Source of the DNA: Actinomycetes bacterium
GTDB taxonomy: Bacteria > Actinomycetota > Acidimicrobiia > Acidimicrobiales > RAAP-2
Assembly (NCBI GenBank): GCA_021820665.1
Contig: JAKADK010000027.1
Coordinates: 1-35,041, forward strand
Length of the DNA stretch: 35,041 nt
Direction: 5' to 3'
Shown piece after piece: positions 12,592 to 20,276 of this stretch. Position 1 is the first letter of the stretch; every line of letters starts with the position of its first letter. The position numbers and the translations under genes were made by a program. The notes under the pieces are model-generated. The model was not told where the DNA came from. It did no database searches and saw nothing but the letters and a program-made list of their open reading frames with translations.

Positions 12592-15477
12592 GTGGTCGAC
12601 AGGGCTCAGCGCCTCCCAGCTTCACCCGTGGCACAGGGTGACGACCTCGATCGCCTGCGCGGCGCGGCGTTGTTCGCCCACAGCGGCGATGCCATCGTCG
12701 ACCTGGATCCCTCCGGGGTGATCGTCGGGTTCAATCCTGCCGCCGAGTTGATCTTCGCCCGCCATCCCGAGGAGGTCCTCGGACGGCCAGCGGGGATGCT
12801 GGTGCCCGGCCGGTCCCACCACGAGGTAGCCGCGTTGCTGGCGGACCTGGGATCGCGGCGTCGCGTCGAGCCCTACGTTACCGACTACCTGCGCTCCGAC
12901 GGCGCGACACTCCAGCTATCGGTGACGGCGGTGCCCGTGTCCTATCCCGGCGGTCGCCTCGGCGGTCTCACCGTCATCATCCAAGACCTGACCCCCGCCT
13001 TGCGGGCCGCTGACGAGCTCGCATCTCGCGACGCCCTTTACCGCACGATCGTCGAAACCGCGCACGAGGGCATCGCGATCTTCGACGCCGACCTCGTGGT
13101 CCGCTTCGCGAACACCCGCTTGGGCAACATCCTCGGCTACGACACCGTGGAGCTCGTCGGCTCCAGCGCGAAGCGCTTGCTCTTCGCCGAAGACGTCGCC
13201 GAGGTCCGCCAGCTGGCGGCCCGCCGCCGCCAAGGAGTCTCGGAGGCTGCCGAGATCCGCTTGCGGCACCGCGATGGCGCCACGGTGTGGACGCTGATCG
13301 ACAGCTCCCCGATCCCCGACGGGACCGGCGAGGTCCACTCGCTGGTGATGTTCACCGACGTCACCGACCGCAAAGCGACCGAGGTTGCTCTCCGCGAGCG
13401 CGAGGCTCGCATGCGGGGGTACTTCGAGCACACTGCGGTGGGCGTTGTCAGGGCGGCCCTGGACGGCACGATGCTCGAGGTCAACCCGGCGATGTGCCGG
13501 ATCGTCGGCTACCCCGCCGAGGAACTGGTGGGCCGCTCGTTCCTCGATATCACCCACCCCGACGACCGCCGGCCCAACGAGGAGACGATCCGCCGAGTGA
13601 TAACCGGCGTGGACCGCTGGGCCGAGGTCGAAAAGCGCTACCTTCACCGTGACGGGCACGTGGTGCAGGTGAACATCACCGTGTCGGCCGTGCCAGGACC
13701 TGACGGGGCGCCCGTCCACCTGGCGGCGATGATCCAGGACGTCACCGAGAAGGTGGCCGCGCTCGATGCGCTTCGTCGCAGCGAGGAAACCCTGCGGCTG
13801 CTGGCGGAAAGCGCCCAGGACCTGATCTTCCGCTACCGTCTCGGGCCGGAGCCCCGCTTCGACTACGTCAGCCCCGCCCTCGAGACCGTCTACGGCTGGT
13901 GCCTCGAGGACTTCTCCCCCGGCTCGGACCCGATGCGCCGCCTGATCGGCGACACCCAGGCCGAGGCGGTGATCGCGGCGCTCGGCAGCGGTCACGCCAA
14001 CGTGGCCCCGATCAGCGTGGAGATCGCCCACAAGGACGGGCGGAGGATCTGGAGCGACGCCCGGGTGAGCGCGATCGTCGACGCGACCGGCGAGCTGGTC
14101 GGTCTGCAGGGCGTCGTGCGGGACGTCTCGGAGCGCAAGGCCGTCGAGGACCAGCTTGCCCATCAGGCCCTCCACGATGCCTTGACCGGCTTGCCTAACC
14201 GAACCCTGTTGGCAGACCGGATCGACCAGGCCCTCGTCCGCCTCAAACGCGAAGACGGAGTGGCCGCCGTGCTGTTCTTGGACCTCGACGGCTTCAAGCT
14301 GGTCAACGACTCCCTGGGCCATGCCGTGGGCGACGAGCTGCTCCAGGGTGTCGGTGAGCGCCTGCGCAGCGCGGCGCGCGGCACGGACAGCGTGGCGCGC
14401 CTGGGGGGTGACGAGTTCGTGGTGCTCTGCGAGAACCTGGTCGACTCGGCCGAGGCCATGACCCTGGCAGAACGCCTCCTCGAGGCCCTGGCGGCTCCTT
14501 TCGACATCGCCGGCCACCAGCTCTTCGTCTCAGCGAGCATCGGCGTGGCCACTACCCCCGCCACCGACGTCGACACCATCTTGCGCGATGCCGACGCGGC
14601 GATGTACCAGGCCAAAAAGTCCGGGCGCAACCGCTGCACGGCATTCCATCCCAGCCTGTACGAGCAGACCAGCCGGCATCTGCGCCTCGCCTCCGAGCTG
14701 CACGGGGCGCTCGAGCGAGGTGAGCTGCTCGTGCATTACCAGCCGCTCCTCTCGCTCACCAGCGGTGAGGTCACCGCCCTCGAGGCGCTGCTCCGCTGGC
14801 AGCACCCCACCGAGGGGATGCTCTTCCCCGAGGAGTTCATCGCCGTGGCCGAAGACACCGGCCTCATCGTCGACATCGGGGCGTGGGTGCTCGCCGAGGC
14901 GTGCCTGCAGACGGCCCGCTGGGCCCGCAGCCACCGTGGGCTGTCGATCAGTGTGAACCTGTCCTCACAGCAGATCGCCGACGAGCTGATCGGCCACGTC
15001 GAAACCGCGCTGTCGGCCTCAGGTCTGCCCTCGTGCCAGCTCGTGCTGGAGGTGACCGAGAGCACGGTTGTCGCCGACGCCAGCGTTTCGGTGCTCGCAC
15101 GCCTGCGGGAGCTGGGTGTTCGTATCTCAGTGGACGATTTCGGCACCGGGTACTCCTCCCTGGCACAGCTCCAGGAGCTCCCGGTTGACGAGCTGAAGAT
15201 CGACCGTGCGTTCGTGCAGCGCCTGGCCGGCACCGACGCGGACACCGCCGTCGTGACGAGCATCATCGGCCTCGCCCACATCATCGGGCTCCACGCTGTG
15301 GCTGAGGGCGTGGAGACCCCGGCTCAGGCAGCGGCCGTGCGCTCTCTCGGCTGCGACAGTGGCCAGGGCTACTTGTGGAGCCGACCGGTCGCCTCCAAGT
15401 CGGTTCCCGCCCTCCTGCGACGCCTGCGTGCCCTCGACATGTCCGAGTCCAGGCCGTCCCGGGCCGTGCCGCTCTGA
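12592..15477 (+). CDS. PAS(x4)-GGDEF-EAL cyclic-di-GMP signalling protein
   Basis: A 961-residue cytoplasmic protein: four PAS/PAC sensor modules (about 20-135, 145-265, 270-390, 395-520), a GGDEF domain (~525-690) and an EAL domain (~700-945). The cyclase motif is exact (RLGGDEF, GGDEF at 605-609) with an intact RxxD inhibitory site (RGTD) five residues before it. The phosphodiesterase motifs are also intact: EALLRW (EAL at 731-733), EVTES, DDFGTGYSSL and AEGVET. Both cyclic-di-GMP synthesis and breakdown are therefore possible, set by the PAS inputs. There are no membrane segments. GTG at 12592 has a rather distant purine-rich RBS (12566-12577). Neighbours are unrelated, so the output is unknown. 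Confidence 0.95.
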   Translation: MVDRAQRLPASPVAQGDDLDRLRGAALFAHSGDAIVDLDPSGVIVGFNPAAELIFARHPEEVLGRPAGMLVPGRSHHEVAALLADLGSRRRVEPYVTDYLRSDGATLQLSVTAVPVSYPGGRLGGLTVIIQDLTPALRAADELASRDALYRTIVETAHEGIAIFDADLVVRFANTRLGNILGYDTVELVGSSAKRLLFAEDVAEVRQLAARRRQGVSEAAEIRLRHRDGATVWTLIDSSPIPDGTGEVHSLVMFTDVTDRKATEVALREREARMRGYFEHTAVGVVRAALDGTMLEVNPAMCRIVGYPAEELVGRSFLDITHPDDRRPNEETIRRVITGVDRWAEVEKRYLHRDGHVVQVNITVSAVPGPDGAPVHLAAMIQDVTEKVAALDALRRSEETLRLLAESAQDLIFRYRLGPEPRFDYVSPALETVYGWCLEDFSPGSDPMRRLIGDTQAEAVIAALGSGHANVAPISVEIAHKDGRRIWSDARVSAIVDATGELVGLQGVVRDVSERKAVEDQLAHQALHDALTGLPNRTLLADRIDQALVRLKREDGVAAVLFLDLDGFKLVNDSLGHAVGDELLQGVGERLRSAARGTDSVARLGGDEFVVLCENLVDSAEAMTLAERLLEALAAPFDIAGHQLFVSASIGVATTPATDVDTILRDADAAMYQAKKSGRNRCTAFHPSLYEQTSRHLRLASELHGALERGELLVHYQPLLSLTSGEVTALEALLRWQHPTEGMLFPEEFIAVAEDTGLIVDIGAWVLAEACLQTARWARSHRGLSISVNLSSQQIADELIGHVETALSASGLPSCQLVLEVTESTVVADASVSVLARLRELGVRISVDDFGTGYSSLAQLQELPVDELKIDRAFVQRLAGTDADTAVVTSIIGLAHIIGLHAVAEGVETPAQAAAVRSLGCDSGQGYLWSRPVASKSVPALLRRLRALDMSESRPSRAVPL

Positions 15478-15943
15478 GCGCTGGCGCCTCCGCCACCCGG
15501 GGGGTGCACAACGGCGCCGCGCTCCCAGGGCGGTACCCCGGGGCCCGGCGGTGTTCGAAGCGAACGACGGCGACCACCGGGCTCACCAACACTGCGACAC
15601 CATGGCCCCTGTGGGCGGCCCCTGTGGTGCTGCTCGCCCGCTCGTCGCGGTGATCGACGCGAACGTCGACCTCGGACCGGTGGTCTCGAGTGGCTCCAGC
15701 GTGCGGCCCTGTCCAGCCCGCCGGCTGGGGACGGGCACGGCAAGTGCGGGCAGCGCGTTCCTCCATCGACGCGAACCGTGTCATGCCCCGACGGTGTTCC
15801 AACTGCCGCTCGACGGTTGGACAGGCTCAGCCGGGACAACGCGCGCCGGCACGACACACTCCGACCCCCTCGAAGGACATGCCAGAGGCCCTCACCACCG
15901 GCGGGTGCCACGACCGCACGCGGCAGCCTCGGGTGCCGACCGG
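15478..15943. other. 466-bp region without a supported gene
   Basis: This lies between the convergent PAS-GGDEF-EAL and vapC genes. Open frames exist on both strands but read as low-complexity Arg/Pro/Ala translations without a recognisable family or start signal. G/C-rich runs near 15498 and 15533 could pair weakly; no clear terminator was identified. Confidence 0.5.
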
Positions 15944-16363
15944 TCAGCGAGACGGAGCGTCCGGCGCCGGGGAGCCGTGAGCGGGCGCGACGGTGACATG
16001 GCGTCGGCGTGCCGCCCTGGCCACGTGCTCGTCGAAGGTGGCCAGGGTGGAGCCGGTAAGCAGCGCCGTGTCCAGCGCGCAACAGTCGGGGAGCTTCAGC
16101 CCTGAGCTCGCTCGCAGGTTGGCCAGCCGGAGCGCTTCGTCGTCGGGGCGCTCCGCGACCCGGATACCGATGGCGAGCAGATCGTCGAGCATCTCCTGTC
16201 CCCGTCCTGCCCTGGCGCCGCCCACGAGGACTTCGGCGAGGTTCAACGAGTGCATGAGGAAGTCCTCGGCCAGTGCCTTCTCCAGGAAGGCGCTGGCCGC
16301 CTGGTGGTTGGGATCCCGTGGAGACAGATGGGCGACCACCACGCTCGCGTCGAGGGTGATCAC
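15944..16363 (-). CDS. vapC: VapC-like PIN-domain ribonuclease toxin
   Basis: A 139-residue PIN domain. The acidic metal-binding residues are in place: Asp5 (ITLDASVVVA), Glu44 (NLAEVLVG), Asp93/Asp98 (LPDCCALDTA) and Asp111 (ATFDEHVA). VapC toxins cleave tRNA or rRNA when freed from the antitoxin. The GTG start at 16363 overlaps the antitoxin stop as GTGA, the usual coupled arrangement, and gives the normal VapC length and N-terminus. The final ~12 residues (GSPAPDAPSR) are low complexity. RNA target unknown. Confidence 0.9.
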   Translation of the reverse strand: MITLDASVVVAHLSPRDPNHQAASAFLEKALAEDFLMHSLNLAEVLVGGARAGRGQEMLDDLLAIGIRVAERPDDEALRLANLRASSGLKLPDCCALDTALLTGSTLATFDEHVARAARRRHVTVAPAHGSPAPDAPSR

Positions 16364-16623
16364 TCGGGCCAGTCCTGACGCAGCTCGGTCAGGTAGGTGG
16401 GACTGAAGACGTCGTGGTACTTGCCGTTCGTGGCCCGGATCGCCTCTTGCCGACGTCGGGCCGCGTCGCCGTCCTCGCACACGAGGGCGGCACTGCCGGC
16501 CTCGAGCAGGCGTACCAGCAGCCTGGACCGGGGTTCGCCGGGCCATCGCCGCGCTGCGATGTCCAGCGCGCGCCCGACGTCCTCGGTCTCGGTGACCTGG
16601 TAGCGGGGTTTCGTGGTCGGCAC
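16360..16623 (-). CDS. vapB: VapB-like antitoxin
   Basis: An 87-residue protein directly before vapC, overlapping it by four bases. The N-terminal part (KPRYQVTETEDVGRALDIAA, then RWPGEPRSRLLVRLLEAGSAAL) looks like a strand-helix-helix DNA-binding unit of the RHH type, and the C-terminal part (YHDVFSPTYLTELRQDWPE) would wrap the toxin. The GTG at 16623 is preferred to an upstream GTG at 16659, because the latter lies inside the operator palindrome while 16623 has a TACACT -10 six bases upstream. Family identity rests mostly on context. Confidence 0.75.
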   Translation of the reverse strand: MPTTKPRYQVTETEDVGRALDIAARRWPGEPRSRLLVRLLEAGSAALVCEDGDAARRRQEAIRATNGKYHDVFSPTYLTELRQDWPE

Positions 16624-16629
16624 GGGGGG

Positions 16630-16666
16630 AGTGTACCACTGAGCGGAACAGTGGTACACCGCTCAG
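16630..16666. promoter_or_regulatory. vapBC promoter with two interleaved palindromes (operator)
   Basis: GTGTACCACTG (16631-16641) and CAGTGGTACAC (16649-16659) form a perfect 11-bp inverted repeat with a 7-base spacer. A second, interleaved perfect repeat is CTGAGCGG (16639-16646) and CCGCTCAG (16659-16666). The first overlaps the minus-strand -10 TACACT (16630-16635). Toxin-antitoxin complexes commonly repress their own promoter through such sites. Confidence 0.75.
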
Positions 16667-16922
16667 GACACCTTCCTCCGTCCGTGCGGCCGGACGGCCA
16701 CGTCAGGCTCTTGGTGTCGTGCTGGGGCCCCCTTTCCCCCGCCGGGATCCCCACCGCTGCGCGGAGGATGACCCGCCCGTCGCACCGCCTCGGCGACCCC
16801 CGTTCCTCTCCGGGACGTCTCCCGGAGCGGTGGAGACCACCGGTTACGGTGACGTCGATCGCCGACCGCCCGAGGCACCGTGCCGCACCGGTTCTCTGCC
16901 GCCCCGGCTCCCTGCCTCGCGA
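16664..16922. other. 259-bp region between vapB and the WWQ protein gene
   Basis: Apart from the edge of the vapBC operator, no gene, hairpin or promoter could be supported here. Confidence 0.4.
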
Positions 16923-18938
16923 TCAGTGGCTGCGCCGCCGCCGGCGCTTCCCGGCCTTGTCGTCGGCGGTGGGGGTCGATCCCTTCGGTGTGCCGACAGC
17001 TGCCTCCTTGGCGCGAGGACTGGCCGCGTCGTAACGCACGCTCACGTTGCTCCCGATCGACGTGCCCTCCATCGCGAGCTTGAAGATGTCGGGGAACTCG
17101 GGTCCGCCCTTGAAGAGGTCGGCGTTCTTCTTCGCCCTCGTGGACGTGGTCTCGGGCTTGGGCGTCGCGGTGCCGGCGAGTGGAGCCACCGATGGTGCCG
17201 GCCCCGTCTCCGTCGGGACCTCCGACGCCACCGCTGCTTCCGACCCGACGGGGCTCGGCCCCGCCTGCCCCGCCTGCGCCGGGTTCGGGGCACCTGGCGC
17301 GACAGGAACCGGATGGGCGAGCACGTCTGCGTCAGCCTGAGCGAAGGGACCGACCACGAATGGCGGCACACCGGAGGCCGGACCGGCCACGAATGGCGGC
17401 ACACCGGTCACGACCGGCTCGGCTGCGGCGGTCGGCGGCACGCTGGCCGTCACGTACGGCGACACCTGGCTCGGGGGTTCCGGGGGCACGAGCACGAACG
17501 GCGGGACGGCAGGCGCCTCGCCTGCAGTCGTGGCCGGCTCGCCGTAGGCAGCATGGTCTACCGACAGCTGTGCTTCGGGCGCAGGGGGCGCGGGCGTCCA
17601 CTCGCCGGAGGCGAGCTCGGTCGGGGCATCCGCATCATCACCACCGTCGGCATCGTCGATCCCGTAGCCGTCGTCTTCGATGGGCGGGGGCACCTCCACT
17701 CCGAAGAGCAGCGAGTGGATCGAGAGCGGCTCGGTCACCGAAGCGACCGGGCCGGCCGGCGACGGGAGCGTGGGGTCGATCTCCTCGCTGAAGCCCTCGC
17801 TGCCGGACCGGTCAAGTGGGGAGACCCCGACCCCGCTCTCCGAGGCCCACTCTGGTGCGGCATCCGGGGTCGACCGCGCTCCGCCGCTGCCCGTCTCGGC
17901 TGTGGCTTCCCACGGGACGGTACCCCAGGTGGTGGCCTGGAGGTCAGCTTCCGTGGCCCCGTCGGTGCCGGCAGTGTCCATCGACACGATGGACTGGAGG
18001 CCATCACCGGTCAGGCCCACGACATCCGTCACATCCACGACATAAGGCACATCCGCCACGTCCACGAGATCCGCCACGTCGGACGTCGTGGTACTGGCTG
18101 TCCCCACCTCGACCGGCGTCATTTCGGCACTCACAACGTCGGCGTCCATGGCATCGGGTGGTCGTGGGTCTTCGATCGGTTCGGTGACGGCACTCGCCGT
18201 CTCGCCGCCGGCCGTCCCCTCACTTACCTGGTGCTCGTCCACCGGATCGGGTGGCGGTGCCGGGTCACGCACATCGGCCGGGGCCCGGGGGCTCCCACCC
18301 CGTCGCGGTCGCAGGAGCTGGGTCGGGATCCCCGAGCGAGGCGTCGATCCTCTCGTGGGTCGAGAAGCGGCGACGGGCCGGACCGGCAGAGAGAACGCCG
18401 ATGGCACCGCAGGCTTCTCCGGCCCGGTGACCGCCGGGGTCGTGTGCACCACGTCGGCCCGGTCCTCGGCTTGCCGGTCGGTAGCCGCCTGGTTCGGACT
18501 GCCAACCCCGCTCGGACCGCCAAACCGGTTCGGACCGCCAACCCCCCTCCCACTCTCATCCGCTGGGTCGGCCCCCTGACTGGCAGCGATGGCGTTGCGT
18601 GACGTGGGCTCCGCGCCGGGCTCGAACGGAGCTCCGCCCGCGGCCCCGGGCGGAGCGCCGGACGTCGTGGCCTTTCCTTCCTGGGTTGCAGGGCCGGATT
18701 GGTCCGTGACGGCGCTGTCCTCCGGGGGGGTCACGTCGTCGAGGGCGGCGCTATCCTCCGACGGGGTCACGTCGTCGAGGACGGCGAGTGCGCCGGAGCC
18801 GCTCGTTCGTGCGGTCTTTGCCGGCGGCGTGCTCGGCTTCCCCGCTTGCCGCCGCGTCGGCGGGCGGCGCAGCTCGGGTGGGTACCACCGCCCGTCGCCC
18901 GCCTGCCACCAACTCGGTCCCTGCGCGGTATCGCTCAT
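16923..18938 (-). CDS. long disordered protein with N-terminal WWQ-x-DGRWYPPE motif
   Basis: A 671-residue protein that starts MSDTAQGPSWWQAGDGRWYPP. This short Trp-rich motif, related to DUF2510, is common at protein N-termini in Acidimicrobiia and other actinobacteria and is of unknown function. Almost all of the rest (about 40-590) is Ala/Pro/Gly/Asp/Glu/Thr-rich and probably disordered, with a 12-residue tandem repeat (LDDVTPxEDSAx) and further repeats (VPPFVxGP; VDVADV). A more ordered, charged C-terminal segment (NADLFKGGPEFPDIFKLAME) precedes a very basic end (GKRRRRRSH). No membrane helix is seen. ATG 18938 is chosen because the motif begins there. An extended -35/-10 promoter lies upstream. 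Function not recognised; a scaffold role is only a guess. Confidence 0.75.
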   Translation of the reverse strand: MSDTAQGPSWWQAGDGRWYPPELRRPPTRRQAGKPSTPPAKTARTSGSGALAVLDDVTPSEDSAALDDVTPPEDSAVTDQSGPATQEGKATTSGAPPGAAGGAPFEPGAEPTSRNAIAASQGADPADESGRGVGGPNRFGGPSGVGSPNQAATDRQAEDRADVVHTTPAVTGPEKPAVPSAFSLPVRPVAASRPTRGSTPRSGIPTQLLRPRRGGSPRAPADVRDPAPPPDPVDEHQVSEGTAGGETASAVTEPIEDPRPPDAMDADVVSAEMTPVEVGTASTTTSDVADLVDVADVPYVVDVTDVVGLTGDGLQSIVSMDTAGTDGATEADLQATTWGTVPWEATAETGSGGARSTPDAAPEWASESGVGVSPLDRSGSEGFSEEIDPTLPSPAGPVASVTEPLSIHSLLFGVEVPPPIEDDGYGIDDADGGDDADAPTELASGEWTPAPPAPEAQLSVDHAAYGEPATTAGEAPAVPPFVLVPPEPPSQVSPYVTASVPPTAAAEPVVTGVPPFVAGPASGVPPFVVGPFAQADADVLAHPVPVAPGAPNPAQAGQAGPSPVGSEAAVASEVPTETGPAPSVAPLAGTATPKPETTSTRAKKNADLFKGGPEFPDIFKLAMEGTSIGSNVSVRYDAASPRAKEAAVGTPKGSTPTADDKAGKRRRRRSH
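18711..18782. repeat. 36-bp tandem repeat, two units, in the WWQ protein gene
   Basis: GGCGCTGTCC at 18711 and GGCGCTATCC at 18747 begin two near-identical 36-base units that encode LDDVTPPEDSAV and LDDVTPSEDSAA on the minus strand. Confidence 0.8.
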
Positions 18939-19049
18939 CTGGACCCCATTCACGAGCATCACGCTGCCCACCGAGCAACGCCTGCTCAATCTTCGTAAGG
19001 CTATGCACAATTTCGCCGACCCGGGTAGTACCGGTACGTCGGACGCTCC

Positions 19050-19078
19050 AGGCTATCTTGACACTGAAAGTAATTCAA
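19050..19078 (-). promoter_or_regulatory. sigma-70-type promoter of the WWQ protein gene
   Basis: On the minus strand, TTGAAT (19078-19073) is followed after exactly 17 bases by TAGCCT (19055-19050). The ATG is about 105 bases past the expected transcript start, so this gene, unlike many neighbours, should have a leader. Confidence 0.55.
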
Positions 19079-19124
19079 CCGTCACGGAACGTGTTATCCG
19101 AGGATCGCCTCGCACGTAGGCAGC

Positions 19125-20219
19125 ATGAAGTCCGCGCTTGGACGTCGAGCCCGGTACGATCGGCCCGAGCACGCCGTGGACACCGCCATCCTCCATGCCC
19201 TTCGCCAGACGTGGCCCCCTTTCGTCCTCGTGGCCGGGCTCCTGCTGATCGGAGCCGTTGCCGCCACCGATCGGCTGTTCGAGGGATCCGGCGCCTGGCT
19301 GGCTCGGGTCCCCGGTAACGGGCTGGTGCTGTTCGGGTCGCTGATGGGCCTGGTGGCGGCCGTGACCGTCGTGCTCAACCTCGATACCTCGGTCGTGTTC
19401 CTCACCCCGGTCGTGCTCCACGCCGCCCGGCGACGTGACCTGCCGGAGAGGGCCTTCCTCTACGGGACGGTCTTCATGTCGAACGCCGCCTCGCTCCTCC
19501 TGCCCGGGTCCAACCTCACGAACCTCCTGGTACTGGCCGGACGACAGGGCGGCAGCAGCTTCGCTGCCGCCATGTTCCCGGTGTGGGTCACCTCCGTGGT
19601 GCTCTGTGGTCTCGTGGTCGGGGTGTGGCGTCGGCACGATCTGCGGGGGCGGGGCCAGCGGTCGTTCGGGAGCGTTCCGGGACGGCTCGGGTTCGGCGCG
19701 CTCGGCGTCGTCCTTGCGGTCGTCCTGGTGTTGGGTCTCCGGGCGCCGGCGCTCCCCGTCTTGGCGGTGGGAGCGGCGTGCGCCTCCGGTCAGCTCGTGA
19801 CGCGGCGCGCCTCGCTGGCTCCCCTGCGGCGTGCCGTCAACCCGTTGCTGCTCGGACCCTTGTTCGTCCTGGCCACCGCGCTCGGGACGCTCGCCCGGCT
19901 CTGGGGTGCCCCGGCCCGACTGCTGTCTGATCTCGGCACCCCGGCGACGTCGCTGCTCGGAGCGGCCGCCGCTTCCCTCCTCAACAACCTTCCTGCCACC
20001 ATGCTCCTCTCGTCCCACGTGCCCGCCCACCCGCGCGCTCTGCTGCTCGGTCTGGACCTGGGCCCGAACCTGGTCGTCACCGGTGCTCTCTCGGCACTGC
20101 TGTGGCTCCGCGTCGCACGAGCCGAGGGCGCGGCGCCGTCGGTGGCGACCTACAGCCGGGTGGGATTCGTCGTTGTCGTCACCACCATCGGCGCGGGGCT
20201 CGCTGTCCTCCGTTGGTGA
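19125..20219 (+). CDS. ArsB/NhaD-type ion transporter
   Basis: A 364-residue polytopic membrane protein with about ten helices. The segment VLNLDTSVVFLTPVVLHAAR and the following NAASLLLPGSNLTNLLVLAG are characteristic of the first half of the ArsB/NhaD (ion transporter superfamily) fold, and AASLLNNLPATMLLS is the matching second-half motif. Family members pump arsenite or exchange sodium for protons; substrate cannot be assigned. It is a little shorter than the usual 400-430 residues, with less sequence before the first motif, so one N-terminal helix may be missing or the start may be wrong. No arsR or arsC is nearby. Confidence 0.82.
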   Translation: MKSALGRRARYDRPEHAVDTAILHALRQTWPPFVLVAGLLLIGAVAATDRLFEGSGAWLARVPGNGLVLFGSLMGLVAAVTVVLNLDTSVVFLTPVVLHAARRRDLPERAFLYGTVFMSNAASLLLPGSNLTNLLVLAGRQGGSSFAAAMFPVWVTSVVLCGLVVGVWRRHDLRGRGQRSFGSVPGRLGFGALGVVLAVVLVLGLRAPALPVLAVGAACASGQLVTRRASLAPLRRAVNPLLLGPLFVLATALGTLARLWGAPARLLSDLGTPATSLLGAAAASLLNNLPATMLLSSHVPAHPRALLLGLDLGPNLVVTGALSALLWLRVARAEGAAPSVATYSRVGFVVVVTTIGAGLAVLRW

Positions 20220-20262
20220 CGTTTCCTGCAAGGGGTGGCCCGCCAGTGGTCGACGGGGTTGC

Positions 20263-20268
20263 TAGCCT
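20263..20268 (+). promoter_or_regulatory. -10 element of first LCP gene (leaderless type)
   Basis: TAGCCT lies eight bases before the ATG, within TTGCTAGC. The same TTGCTAGC and the same 8-base spacing precede the second LCP gene. Confidence 0.6.
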
Positions 20269-20276
20269 GTCACCCC

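Noticed and set aside
12916-14517. A 533-codon minus-strand open frame
   Set aside because: Antisense to the PAS-GGDEF-EAL gene, with a low-complexity translation and no recognisable domain.
15690-15980. A plus-strand frame containing RRCSNCRSTVGQ, suggestive of a zinc knuckle
   Set aside because: Only one CxxC is present, there is no start signal and the remainder is low complexity.
12053-16660. A genomic island integrated at tRNA-Leu, carrying the c-di-GMP and vapBC genes
   Set aside because: No integrase is present and no repeat of the tRNA 3' end was found downstream, so the island idea is unsupported.
20235-20276. An N-terminal extension of LCP copy 1 from the GTG at 20235
   Set aside because: It would read through the TAGCCT promoter element that is matched exactly, with the same spacing, before LCP copy 2.
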